A DNA stretch of 64,000 nt, taken from NCBI GenBank assembly GCA_963743425.1, contig CAVUPU010000001.1, positions 186,001 through 250,000 of the forward strand. Reading direction: 5' to 3'. The translations under genes were made by a program, and so were the position numbers. This document shows positions 7,111 through 15,430 of this stretch, piece after piece. Source of the stretch: JAJVID01 sp963743425. GTDB lineage: Bacteria; Acidobacteriota; Blastocatellia; RBC074. Positions within the stretch are counted from its first letter, which is position 1. Every line of letters starts with the position of its first letter. The notes beneath the pieces were generated by a model. It did not search any database. It was not told the DNA's origin and saw only the letters and a list, made by a program, of their open reading frames with translations.

Positions 7111-10100
7111 ATGACTCGCAATATCCCGCCAATCCCGACCGCTCGCAGTTGGAGCAGGCGCCATGCCGGCCGCATCCTCGCCGTTTTGATGAGCCTGCTT
7201 TTCCTGGTTGCGCCGCTGGCTGTGGCGCGCGCAGAAATACTGGCGCCGCTGGCGCGCGCGGTCGGCGGCTCGGAGCAGGATCAGGAGTCGCGCCTGCTCG
7301 AGCCGGGCAAGCCAATTGAGCGCGAGATCGCGGGAGGCCAATCACACTTCTATCGCCTCACGCTCGCCGAGGGTCAATACCTCTACGTGGTGGCAGAACA
7401 ACGCGGCATTGATCTGGTGGTGGTCGCGTTCGGACCTGCTGGCAAAAAGCTGGTGGAGATGGACAGCCCCAACTTCTCGCATGGGCCGGAGCCGGTCAGG
7501 TTGATTGCGGCAGTCGCCGGAGAATATCGTCTGGAGGTTCGCCAGTCGGGGGGGCGGGCGGCGCCGGGGCGATACGAAGTGCGGATCGAGGAGTTGCGCG
7601 CCGCCACTCCGCAGGACGAGCTGCGGGTCTCCGCGCAGACGGCGTTCGCGGAAGGTATGGGACTGCTGGCGCAACCTGAGCAGGCCATCGAGAAATTCGA
7701 GGTCGCGCTTCCGCTCCTGCGCTCCACCGGCGACCGTCGCGAAGAAGCCGATACGCTGCACGGCCTCGGCTATGCGCATAATTTAGCGGGCGAGAAACAG
7801 AAGGCGCTTGATTATTATCAGCAAGATGTACTGCTCCGACAGGCGCTCGGTGATCGTCGCGGCGAAGCTCAGACCCTCAACAATATCGGCGCCGTTTATT
7901 TCACTATCGGCGAAACTCAACAGGCGCTGGACTACTATCGCCGGACGCTGCCGTTGCTGCGCGCCATAAGCGACCGCCAGTTGGAAGCCGTCAGGCTCAA
8001 TAACATCGGAGCGATCTACAGGCAGTTAGGGGATCTGCGGCAGGCGGCGGAATATTTCAAACAGGCCCTGCCGGTGATGCGCTCGGAGAACGACGATAAA
8101 GGGCAGGCCCACGCCCTCAACAATCTGGGCCAGATCAGCTCTGCGCTGGGCGAGGAGGAGCAGGCGCTGGATCACTACAACCGGTCGCTCGAAATCAGCA
8201 GGGCGATTAACGATAAACGGACCGAGGCCGGCACGCTGCACAACATTGGGCTGGTATACATTTCCAAGGGCGAATCCGGGAAGGCTTTAGACTACTTCAA
8301 CCGAGCGCATCCGATGCTGATAGCCGCGGGCGACCGATACAGACAAGGCGCCACATTCACCGCTCTTGGCCGTGTCTACCACTCGCTCGGCGACACGGAG
8401 AAGGCGCGCGAGCATTTGAATCAGGCGCTCTCGCTATGCCGGACGACAGGCAACCGCGCGGGCGAAGCGAACGTGTTGTACCATCTCGCCCGCATCGAGC
8501 TCGGTCGCGACGATCTGGCCCTGGCCCGCGCGCAGATGGCGGAGGCGTTGGACATAATCGAGTCTCTGCGCGGCAAGGTCGCCGGCTGGCAATTACGCGC
8601 ATCTTTCCTGGCCACGGCGCAGGAGTATTACGAATTCGGCATTGATCTGCTGATGCAGTCGCATCGCCAGCGTCCCTCCGAAGGGCACGACGTGGCGGCG
8701 CTCGAAACCAACGAGCGCGCCATCGCCCGCTCGCTGCTGGAATCATTGAGTGAAGCGCGAGCCGACATTCGAGGCGGAGTGGACGCCGCACTGCTTGAAC
8801 GCGAGCGCGCGATCGAGCGGCAGCTCGTCAATCTGACTGATACCCAGGCGCGGTTGCTCAGCGGTCAACACACCGAAGCGCAGGCTGCCTACGTCAACAA
8901 AGAGATCGAAGCGACCATCGCTCAGTACAATGAAGTCCAGGCGCAGATTCGCGCCAACAGCCCACGCTACGCGGCGTTGACGCAACCCGTCCCGCTCAAG
9001 TTGAAAGAGATTCAACGGCAGACGCTCGACGATGACACACTGCTGTTGGAGTACGCGCTCGGCAAAGAGCGCAGCTACCTGTGGGCGGTGACCCCGTCTT
9101 CAATCACCGGCTATCAACTGCCCAAACGCGCCGAGATCGAAGCCGCTGTGCGGCGTGTTTATGATTCGTTCAGCATTGGCGGCGCCGCTCCGAAAAATAC
9201 GCGCGGAGCAGAGGCTTCCCGCGCCTTGAGCCGAATGCTGTTGGGGCCTGTGGCCGGGCAGTTGGGAACCAGGCGACTGCTGATCGTCGGCGCCGGCGCA
9301 TTGCAGTATCTGCCATTCGCCGCGTTGCCCAGGCCTGAGACTGGTAGACGAGGAGAGTGGGAGACAAGGAGACAGGGAGACAAGGAGACAAGGAGACAAG
9401 GAGGCAAAACAAATCCGCAATCCGCAATCCGCAATCCGCAATCCTTTGTCCCGCTCATCGCCGATCACGAAATCGTGAATTTGCCTTCGGCCTCGACGCT
9501 TGCTGTGTTGCGGCGTGAGTTGAGTGGTCGCACGCCGGTCGCCAAACAGATTGCCGTGCTGGCCGATCCGGTCTTTGATCGCAATGATTCACGCGTTAAA
9601 GCGGGAGCTGAAGGAGAGGCGCCCAGGGATCAGGCTGATCGCGTTCAATTGGAGAAAGCGGCTCAAGAATCGGGACTGACGAGATTCGACCGGCTGCGCT
9701 CGACGCGGGGTGAAGCTGAAGAGATCATCGTCTTGACCCGCGGCGGAGAGAGTTTGAAAGCGCTCGATTTCGAGGCGAGCCGCGCGATGGCCATGAGCGA
9801 GCAGCTTACTCAATTTCGGATCGTGCATTTCGCCACGCACGGGCTGCTCGACAGTGGGCGCCCGGAATTGTCCGGCCTGGTCTTCTCGCTTGTGGACGAA
9901 CGAGGGCAGCCGCAAAATGGGTTTCTGCGCGCGCACGAGGTTTACAACCTGAAGCTCGGCGCAGATCTGGTGGCGCTGAGCGGATGCCAGACGGCTTTGG
10001 GGAAAGAGGTCAGAGGCGAAGGGCTGCTCAGCCTGACCCGCGGCTTTATGTACGCGGGCGCGCCGCGCGTGGTGGCGAGTCTGTGGCGTGTGCCGGATAA

Positions 10101-10263
10101 AGCCACGGCGGAATTGATGAAGCGTTTCTATCGCGGCCTGCTGGTCGAAGGGCTGAGCGCGGCGGCTGCCTTGCGCGCCGCGCAGATCTCAGTCCGGAAA
10201 GAGAAACGCTGGGCCGCGCCGTATTACTGGGCCGCTTTTGTGCTCCAGGGGGAATGGAAATAG
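7111..10263 (+). CDS. Secreted TPR-CHAT domain protein (1050 aa)
   Basis: The start at 7111 has GAAGG ten bases upstream and gives a clean signal peptide ending ALAVARA-type (VAPLAVARA); a longer frame to 6955 would bury it. A beta-rich N-terminal domain (about residues 45-165) precedes six or more tetratricopeptide repeats (about 175-475), then a helical linker and a C-terminal CHAT protease-like domain. The presumed catalytic dyad is H910 in FATHGLLD and C959 in LSGCQTALG, the caspase-like arrangement. TPR-CHAT proteins are probable proteolytic effectors or sensors; targets are unknown. A purine-rich repeat encodes about 35 low-complexity residues inside the CHAT region. The gene overlaps the sigma factor gene by 10 bases. 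Confidence 0.9.
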   Translation: MTRNIPPIPTARSWSRRHAGRILAVLMSLLFLVAPLAVARAEILAPLARAVGGSEQDQESRLLEPGKPIEREIAGGQSHFYRLTLAEGQYLYVVAEQRGIDLVVVAFGPAGKKLVEMDSPNFSHGPEPVRLIAAVAGEYRLEVRQSGGRAAPGRYEVRIEELRAATPQDELRVSAQTAFAEGMGLLAQPEQAIEKFEVALPLLRSTGDRREEADTLHGLGYAHNLAGEKQKALDYYQQDVLLRQALGDRRGEAQTLNNIGAVYFTIGETQQALDYYRRTLPLLRAISDRQLEAVRLNNIGAIYRQLGDLRQAAEYFKQALPVMRSENDDKGQAHALNNLGQISSALGEEEQALDHYNRSLEISRAINDKRTEAGTLHNIGLVYISKGESGKALDYFNRAHPMLIAAGDRYRQGATFTALGRVYHSLGDTEKAREHLNQALSLCRTTGNRAGEANVLYHLARIELGRDDLALARAQMAEALDIIESLRGKVAGWQLRASFLATAQEYYEFGIDLLMQSHRQRPSEGHDVAALETNERAIARSLLESLSEARADIRGGVDAALLERERAIERQLVNLTDTQARLLSGQHTEAQAAYVNKEIEATIAQYNEVQAQIRANSPRYAALTQPVPLKLKEIQRQTLDDDTLLLEYALGKERSYLWAVTPSSITGYQLPKRAEIEAAVRRVYDSFSIGGAAPKNTRGAEASRALSRMLLGPVAGQLGTRRLLIVGAGALQYLPFAALPRPETGRRGEWETRRQGDKETRRQGGKTNPQSAIRNPQSFVPLIADHEIVNLPSASTLAVLRRELSGRTPVAKQIAVLADPVFDRNDSRVKAGAEGEAPRDQADRVQLEKAAQESGLTRFDRLRSTRGEAEEIIVLTRGGESLKALDFEASRAMAMSEQLTQFRIVHFATHGLLDSGRPELSGLVFSLVDERGQPQNGFLRAHEVYNLKLGADLVALSGCQTALGKEVRGEGLLSLTRGFMYAGAPRVVASLWRVPDKATAELMKRFYRGLLVEGLSAAAALRAAQISVRKEKRWAAPYYWAAFVLQGEWK
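9336..9445. repeat. Purine-rich tandem repeat inside the CHAT gene
   Basis: Iterated GAGACAAGG units (9348-9402) followed by four CCGCAATC-type units (9415-9444). It stays in frame and encodes a charged segment rich in Arg, Gln, Glu and Lys, then NPQSAIRNPQS. The same GAGACAAGG unit forms an intergenic inverted repeat at 37175-37287, so this is a dispersed repeat that has entered a coding sequence. Confidence 0.85.
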
Positions 10264-10853
10264 TGGACGTTAGCGCCACGAGCGACACACGGGGCGGAGC
10301 GAATCTGGTCAGCCGCATTATGTCCGGCGCCCCGCAAGCTGAAGACGAGTTGGTCGAGCTTTACAGCCGTGGCGTGGCGTTTATCATCCGCCGTGAGATG
10401 GGCGGCGCGAGCGTGGCGGATGATCTTTACCAGGAGACATTTCGAATCGCGCTGGAAAAAATCCGGCGAGGCGACCTGCGCGAGACTGAGAAACTCTCCG
10501 GGTTTGTATGCGGCATTGCCCGCAATCTCGTGATTGATTATTTCCGACGGGTGGCGCGGCAGGATGGTCTGATCGAGATCGAAGAGGCTGCGTCCCTGCC
10601 GTTCCTGGCGCCCAGCCAGCTCGACGAGTTGTTGCTGAAAGAGAAGGCCGCCCTCGTCCGGCAAGTGATCAACGAACTGCCCTCGGACCGCGACCGCCAG
10701 ATGCTCTTTCGTTTTTACATCGCGGAAGAGGAGAAGGAGAGCATCTGCGCCGACCTGGGCTTGACCGGCGTTCATTTTAATCGCGTGCTCCACCGAGCGC
10801 GCGAACGATACAGGGAGTTGTATGAGAAAGCGGTCAAAGTGAATACAGATTAA
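10254..10853 (+). CDS. ECF-type RNA polymerase sigma factor (199 aa)
   Basis: Region 2 is seen in DDLYQETFRIALEKI and the core-binding helix around FVCGIARNLVIDYFRR. Region 4 is a helix-turn-helix near the C-terminus (AEEEKESICADLGLTGVHFNRVLHRARERY). The small size and the absence of regions 1 and 3 place it with extracytoplasmic-function sigma factors. It overlaps the end of the CHAT gene by 10 bases and has AGGGGG in front of its ATG, so it is probably translated from the CHAT message. The gene expected next, an anti-sigma factor, is present at 12129 but is now separated by an insertion sequence. Confidence 0.88.
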   Translation: MEIVDVSATSDTRGGANLVSRIMSGAPQAEDELVELYSRGVAFIIRREMGGASVADDLYQETFRIALEKIRRGDLRETEKLSGFVCGIARNLVIDYFRRVARQDGLIEIEEAASLPFLAPSQLDELLLKEKAALVRQVINELPSDRDRQMLFRFYIAEEEKESICADLGLTGVHFNRVLHRARERYRELYEKAVKVNTD

Positions 10854-11096
10854 AAAATCGACCTGTGCGGGCGAAATCATTATGTGTAAGAAAGTGTCCA
10901 ACGGTTTTTGCGCCGGAAGCGCACCGGCTAATATCCAGCGTCCCTCCGGGACGAATTTCAAAGCCGTCCGGACAGGTCGAAAAATTTTCCGGCGGTGAGA
11001 TTTGCGGGCGTCTGCCCGCACTTTACAGTTAGGCCGGGTTCTCCGGCTGAGGTGTTCACCGGCGGCGCCATCAACGAGCTGTGCGATTTATCTTCC
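10854..11096. other. Gene-free spacer with a motif shared with 13143-13190
   Basis: No gene seen. The stretch 10978-11030 contains TCGAAAAAT, GGTGAGAT and CTGCCCGCACTTTACAGTT. The same three blocks recur at 13143-13190 with the identical 18-base distance between the last two. This was presumably the original upstream region of the anti-sigma gene before the insertion sequence arrived. Confidence 0.5.
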
Positions 11097-12094
11097 CGCG
11101 CCGGGAATACTCCACCCACAGCCTTCAGGCTTGGGTGGAGATGAAAGGCGCTATTCTTTGTGACCCGGCTCTTCGATATACTTCCGCAGTATTTCGATAC
11201 CCGATGAAAGCATACAAGTACAAATTGAAACCGTCGGCGAAAATCATCGCCATCTTTGAATCCTGGCTCGCCATCTTGTGCGAGAAGATCGGCAGGGTAA
11301 AGGTTCACTTGTCACGCGCGATCGAGGGCGAGATCAAGACCTGTACCATCAAGCGCGAAGCCGATGGCTGGTACCTAATCCTGGCCGTGGAAGAGTCGAA
11401 GAAAGAAATCGCGCTTGCGCCGAAAGAGAGTGTTGGGGTGGATGTGGGGATCGAAAGCTTCGCCACGCTCTCGGATGACGAAGCCGCGCCAATCGAGAAT
11501 CCTCAATATTTCCGCCGCGCTGAAGACGATTTAAAGAAGGCCGGGCGGAGGGTTTCACGCGGAGTCAAAGGAAGCAAGCGGCGAAAGAAAGCGGTTCGCC
11601 TGTTGGCGAAGAAGCACTTGAAAGTGAAACGACAGCGACGCGACTTTCATTTCAAAGAGGCGCGAAAGCTCGTCGCTCAATATCAGAGCATCACAGTCGA
11701 AGATTTGAATATCAGGGGGATGGTCAGAAATCATCACCTCGCCAAGAGCATTAGTGACGCCGGATGGGGACAATTCATTGCGATCGTCATCTACAAAGCG
11801 GAAGAAGCTGGTCGAACGGTAATCAAAGTGAATCCATCGTACACGTCACAAGAATGCTCGCGCTGCGGCCATCGGAATCGGATCACGCTTGCGACGCGCA
11901 TCTATCGCTGCTCGCAATGCGGGCTGGTGATACACCGAGATCGGAATGGCGCGAAACGGATCGAACAAAAGGGGCGGGCAGTCTCTTCGGGGAGCAGGCG
12001 AAGTGTCGCTTGCGAAGAACCGAGAACCTGCCAGGCGACCGACCTGGAATCCTCCGCCATAGCGCGATAGCGCTTGGCGGCGGGAGGATGTCAA
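11097..12094 (+). mobile_element. IS200/IS605-type insertion sequence with tnpB only
   Basis: The left end has GAATACTCC followed by an imperfect hairpin (CCACCCA with TGGGTGG) at about 11105-11137. The right end has a hairpin around CCGCC...GGCGG and terminates in GGAGGATGTCAA at 12083-12094. The same left and right end sequences occur in the two ORF-less elements at 38950-39322 and 49763-50134. There are no terminal inverted repeats or target duplication, as expected for this single-strand transposition family, and no tnpA gene. It sits between a sigma factor and its presumed anti-sigma factor. Confidence 0.8.
11204..12070 (+). CDS. tnpB: TnpB, shortened by loss of an N-terminal segment (288 aa)
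   Basis: The start at 11204 gives the canonical opening MKAYKYKLKPS; the frame upstream lies in the left-end hairpin. The RuvC-like nuclease residues are present: D in GVDVGIESF, E in ITVEDLNIRGM and the last D in HRDRNGAKR. The C4 zinc ribbon is intact (CSRCG and CSQCG). Typical TnpB proteins are about 370-400 residues. Here the sequence passes from FESWLAILCE directly into KIGRVKVHLSR, so roughly 100 residues of the N-terminal nucleic-acid recognition lobe are missing in frame. RNA-guided cleavage is therefore doubtful although the catalytic core survives. Confidence 0.85.
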   Translation: MKAYKYKLKPSAKIIAIFESWLAILCEKIGRVKVHLSRAIEGEIKTCTIKREADGWYLILAVEESKKEIALAPKESVGVDVGIESFATLSDDEAAPIENPQYFRRAEDDLKKAGRRVSRGVKGSKRRKKAVRLLAKKHLKVKRQRRDFHFKEARKLVAQYQSITVEDLNIRGMVRNHHLAKSISDAGWGQFIAIVIYKAEEAGRTVIKVNPSYTSQECSRCGHRNRITLATRIYRCSQCGLVIHRDRNGAKRIEQKGRAVSSGSRRSVACEEPRTCQATDLESSAIAR

Positions 12095-12128
12095 CTGTAG
12101 CGATGGCCGGCGAGTGGGCCCGGGGCTT

Positions 12129-13007
12129 ATGGATCATCACTACATCGAAGAACAGAATATCCACGACCGTTACCTGCTGGGGAAGCTGCCTGCCGAAGAG
12201 CGGGCGCGATTTGAAGAGCACTTCATTGATTGCCGGGAGTGCCTCGACCGGCTGGAAACGACCGAAGACTTCCGCGGCGCGTTGCGGGCTGTGGCGGTTG
12301 AAGACGCCGCGCGCGGCTATGCGCAGGCTGGGCTGCTCGCTCGAACATTGCGGATAGCGCGGCTCAACAATGCGCGGCGGGCGGCGCTGCTGCTTGGCGC
12401 GATCATGCTCCTGGCGGCGCTATCTTTGGCGTTATGGATCATAGAAAGAGACCGCGCGCGCGACGATCAGGCGCAATTCTCTCCCACCGAGTTGCAGCGC
12501 CAGTACGAAGAGAGCCGGCAGAGGGCCGAGCGGTTGGAGCGGGAACTGCAAGAGTCGCAGCGACAATCGGCCGAACAGCACGGCCAACTCGAAGCTCAGC
12601 TTGAACGCGAGCGGCAGGAGCGCGCGCGCCTTGCCGACGAACTGGAGAAATTGAAGCGGCCACAGGTCGCCGCGCCAGTCTTTATCCTGAGCGTGGCAAG
12701 GAGCAGCGGCGCTGGGCCGCCTGTCAATCGAATCTCTCTGCCACGTTCGGCGCCGCGGATCATTCTCTCGCCCGAAATGGAACCCGACCCTGACCTGCAA
12801 TCCTACCGCGCAACGCTCCTGACGGCGGACAACCGGACCATCTGGAGCGCAAGCAACCTGCGCCTTAACTCAAAGGATGCGCTCAACCTCAGCTTCAATA
12901 CCAGCCTGTTCAATCCGGGCGATTACCTGCTTATCCTCGAAGGACTCACACAGCAGGGGAGTTACGTCCCCATCGCCAAATATTCCTTCCAGACGATCAA
13001 ACATTGA
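12129..13007 (+). CDS. Probable membrane anti-sigma factor (292 aa)
   Basis: The start MDHHYIEEQ at 12129 is preferred to a GTG-type start 15 bases earlier. The N-terminus has a zinc-finger-like anti-sigma module: histidines at residues 3-4, then HFIDCRECLDRLE with the H-x3-C-x2-C pattern. A transmembrane helix (AALLLGAIMLLAALSLALWI) lies near residues 85-105, followed by a long Glu/Arg/Gln coiled coil (about 115-175) and a beta-rich outer domain. It is expected to hold the sigma factor encoded at 10254-10853 at the membrane. The IS200/IS605-type element now separates the two genes and supplies the DNA immediately upstream of this one. Confidence 0.78.
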   Translation: MDHHYIEEQNIHDRYLLGKLPAEERARFEEHFIDCRECLDRLETTEDFRGALRAVAVEDAARGYAQAGLLARTLRIARLNNARRAALLLGAIMLLAALSLALWIIERDRARDDQAQFSPTELQRQYEESRQRAERLERELQESQRQSAEQHGQLEAQLERERQERARLADELEKLKRPQVAAPVFILSVARSSGAGPPVNRISLPRSAPRIILSPEMEPDPDLQSYRATLLTADNRTIWSASNLRLNSKDALNLSFNTSLFNPGDYLLILEGLTQQGSYVPIAKYSFQTIKH

Positions 13008-13315
13008 AATCATCCACGCCTCTTGCGGACTGCCTTTTCCATTAATTATTGAAGCCTGCATAAATCAGATCGGCGGAGCCTTTGGAGTGCGGTTAGCTTT
13101 AATTTGCATACGCTTCCATTCATTCCTGCCCGCGACACATTTTCGAAAAATCAGGTGAGATAGTTTCGACCCTGCCTGCACTTTACTGTTGAGAAGTGGG
13201 TTTTTCGCCAGCCGGCGCCGAAACGGCTCACCCGTCCTCGGCCTCCGCCGAACCCGGGGCGGAGCCGCGCATTGATCAGTCTGGAACGAACTTTAAGCCA
13301 TACAAGGAGGCAAGC
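13008..13315. other. Gene-free spacer upstream of the secreted paralogues
   Basis: No gene is seen. Positions 13143-13190 repeat the TCGAAAAAT, GGTGAGAT and CTGCCTGCACTTTACTGTT blocks of the spacer after the sigma gene. This could be a promoter read by that sigma factor or a copied piece of leader DNA; the sequence alone does not decide. Confidence 0.45.
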
Positions 13316-13789
13316 ATGAAAACAGCAAAGACGACAATGAAACTTTTCGCAACGGTCATCGCCCTGGTCGCGGCGGCGGCGATCTGGTCCGCCTGGGGCG
13401 CAAGACAGGCGCAGGCTCTAGCGGATTCCGAGAAGGTTCTGGAGCCGATTGGGATCACCTTCGGGCAGACCGCGCGCCTCAACGCGCTCAACAGCGGGGA
13501 AGCGAAAGGGTTGATCATCAATTGGAAGTTTCTCGACAGCGCGGGCCGGACTCTGGCGCAGGGGCCGGAGCCACACATCATCCCAGCCGGCCAGTTTCGA
13601 TCTTTCGATGTCAACGGAGATGAGCTCGGCGCGGAGCGTGATCGCTTCGGGCGGATTCAGATGCGGGCGGTGGTGACGCTGCTCGGCAGGACGGATGCGA
13701 GGGGTAAGCACTGTGTCTCGGTCGAGGTGATAGACAACGCCACCGGCAAGACCACCTTCACCACGAAGTTTTGTCAGAACAACCTCTGA
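13316..13789 (+). CDS. Secreted protein, paralogue of the next gene (157 aa)
   Basis: AAGGAGG lies 5 bases before the ATG at 13316, which starts a typical signal peptide (MKLFATVIALVAAAAIWSAW). The mature part is beta-rich and shares with the next protein the framework GQTARLNxLNSG, INWKFLDS, PxGQFRSFD and NATGKTT. Two cysteines (KHCVSV and KFCQNN) near the C-terminus could form a disulfide outside the cytoplasm. The function is unknown; similar small secreted proteins occur in acidobacterial genomes. It lies downstream of the anti-sigma gene and may belong to the regulon of the upstream sigma factor. Confidence 0.8.
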   Translation: MKTAKTTMKLFATVIALVAAAAIWSAWGARQAQALADSEKVLEPIGITFGQTARLNALNSGEAKGLIINWKFLDSAGRTLAQGPEPHIIPAGQFRSFDVNGDELGAERDRFGRIQMRAVVTLLGRTDARGKHCVSVEVIDNATGKTTFTTKFCQNNL

Positions 13790-13861
13790 TCCTGAGAACC
13801 TGAAATCAAACCGCGTGTCCGTTCCTCACTGGGATGTGACGCGCAGAATAAGGAGACAAAG

Positions 13862-14365
13862 ATGAAAACCAAAAGTAGACTAACCAAACTGATCGCAACC
13901 GCTCTCACCATCGTCGCGCTCGCGGCCATCCTGACAACTTGGGAACCGCACCGAGTGGACGCCCTGGCCGAAGATCACAACCAGTTTGTAGTCGGCCTTA
14001 CCTCCGGGCAGACCGCGCGCCTCAATGTCCTCAACAGCGGAGCAGCGCAAGGGATCATCATTGATTGGAAGTTTTTCGACAGCCAGGGGCGCGTTCTTGC
14101 GGAATCGCCGGGGATGCAACTTATCCCTCCCGGCCAGATGAGGTCTTTTGACCTGAACGCGGATGAATTGAACGTGATCAGAGACCGCTTCGGGCGGGTT
14201 CAGGTTCTCGCGTCGGTTCGAGCGATTGGCAACCTCGATACAAATAACTTCCATGCGTCTCTTGAGGTCTTCGACAACGCTACCGGCAAGACGACGGTCT
14301 TCATCCCCGCCGCTGTCATCAAGGGCTTCAACCCGCAACCGGACCCGCCGGGCATTCAACAATAA
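13862..14365 (+). CDS. Secreted protein with NPQPDPPG tail (167 aa)
   Basis: Signal peptide at residues 1-36 (LIATALTIVALAAILTTW core), then a domain clearly paralogous to the preceding protein: SGQTARLNVLNSG, IDWKFFDSQGR and PGQMRSFDLNADEL. It lacks the two cysteines of its neighbour and instead ends in GFNPQPDPPGIQQ, a proline-rich tail. The ATG follows AAGGAGACAAAG. The two genes are a tandem duplication in one likely transcript with the OmpA lipoprotein that follows. The role is unknown; an extracellular structural or matrix protein is possible. Confidence 0.8.
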   Translation: MKTKSRLTKLIATALTIVALAAILTTWEPHRVDALAEDHNQFVVGLTSGQTARLNVLNSGAAQGIIIDWKFFDSQGRVLAESPGMQLIPPGQMRSFDLNADELNVIRDRFGRVQVLASVRAIGNLDTNNFHASLEVFDNATGKTTVFIPAAVIKGFNPQPDPPGIQQ

Positions 14366-14415
14366 TCCGTGGGCAGAGGAGGAATTGCAGCAACCAATCA
14401 AAGAGGATGAAGAAT

Positions 14416-15426
14416 ATGAAAAGCATTCCGAGTCATCTCGTTTTATTCCTGATGCCGGCGCTTATTCTCAGCGGATGCGAGAAGAAGGAAGAGCCGGGCA
14501 AGCAACAGGACACGCCGCCCGTAGCGACATCAACAGTAGCCGTCTCGGCCGCGCGGCCAGCGATCACGCCTGATACCGGCTTCGACATCAATCAGACGCC
14601 CGTCGCCAACCCGCAATTGGGCAAATTTCCCTACGTGGGATTGATCGAAGGCTATCAGCGCAAGGGCGGCGCCAGCAAAGACGTGGCCTTCGACCGCTAC
14701 GAGTTTTTTGACGGCGCAAAGATCATCCCAGTCGAAGGCCGGCTAACAACCATCGAAGCCACAGGCCAGGGCGCCTCGGCCTATCAGGTTTTCAAAACTT
14801 ATGAGGCGCTGGTGACGGGTCTGGGCGGGGTGAAGGTCTACGCGGGCAAAGCGGAAAGGATGAACGCTCTCAGGCTGGCGTTCAATGACATGCGCCATCG
14901 CAGTCCTGTTTATGATGACGACCAGATGGGGAGCTATGTTCTTCGCACCCCGGGGAAGGAGATTTGGTTCGAGGCCTACGTCGGGCAGAATCGGGAGGAG
15001 ACCTACTATCTGACCGTCGTCGAAAAGCAGGCCCTGGAGGTCAAAGCCGCGCTGCTGCCGGCGGAGGAGATGAAGCGCGAACTGGACGCCAAGGGCCACG
15101 TGGCGCTCTACATCAACTTCGACTTCGACAAGGCCGACATCAGGCCGGAATCACAGCCGATCATTGACGAGATGGTGAAGCTCCTGAAAAATAATCCGGG
15201 CCTGATTCTCACCGTCGAAGGGCATACAGACAACGTCGGCGCGCCGGATTACAACCGGCGGTTGTCCGACGCCCGCGCCCGCTCGGTAGTGGCCGCGCTG
15301 ACGGGCCGCGCAATCGGAGCTGTGCGGCTCAAAGCAGTGGGCTATGGGCAGGACAAGCCGATTGCCGACAACAGCGCCGAGGAGGGCAGGGCAAAGAATC
15401 GTCGCGTGGAATTGGTGAAGATGTGA
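14416..15426 (+). CDS. OmpA-family lipoprotein (336 aa)
   Basis: The second ATG (14416) is chosen because AAGAGG lies 9 bases before it and directly abuts the first one (14407). The signal peptide ends in the lipobox LILSGC, so it should be lipid-anchored in an outer membrane. The middle region (about residues 60-215) has no recognised motif. The C-terminal 115 residues are a classic OmpA peptidoglycan-binding domain: INFDFDKADIRPES, VEGHTDNVGAPDYNRRLSDA and the closing KNRRVELVKM. It would tether the outer membrane to the cell wall. It ends 4 bases from the convergent VWA gene, leaving no space for separate terminators. Confidence 0.9.
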   Translation: MKSIPSHLVLFLMPALILSGCEKKEEPGKQQDTPPVATSTVAVSAARPAITPDTGFDINQTPVANPQLGKFPYVGLIEGYQRKGGASKDVAFDRYEFFDGAKIIPVEGRLTTIEATGQGASAYQVFKTYEALVTGLGGVKVYAGKAERMNALRLAFNDMRHRSPVYDDDQMGSYVLRTPGKEIWFEAYVGQNREETYYLTVVEKQALEVKAALLPAEEMKRELDAKGHVALYINFDFDKADIRPESQPIIDEMVKLLKNNPGLILTVEGHTDNVGAPDYNRRLSDARARSVVAALTGRAIGAVRLKAVGYGQDKPIADNSAEEGRAKNRRVELVKM

Positions 15427-15430
15427 TCGG

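Noticed and set aside
9361..9444. Regular spaced repeats resembling a CRISPR array
   Set aside because: Units are short, contiguous tandem repeats without unique spacers, and they lie in frame inside the CHAT gene.
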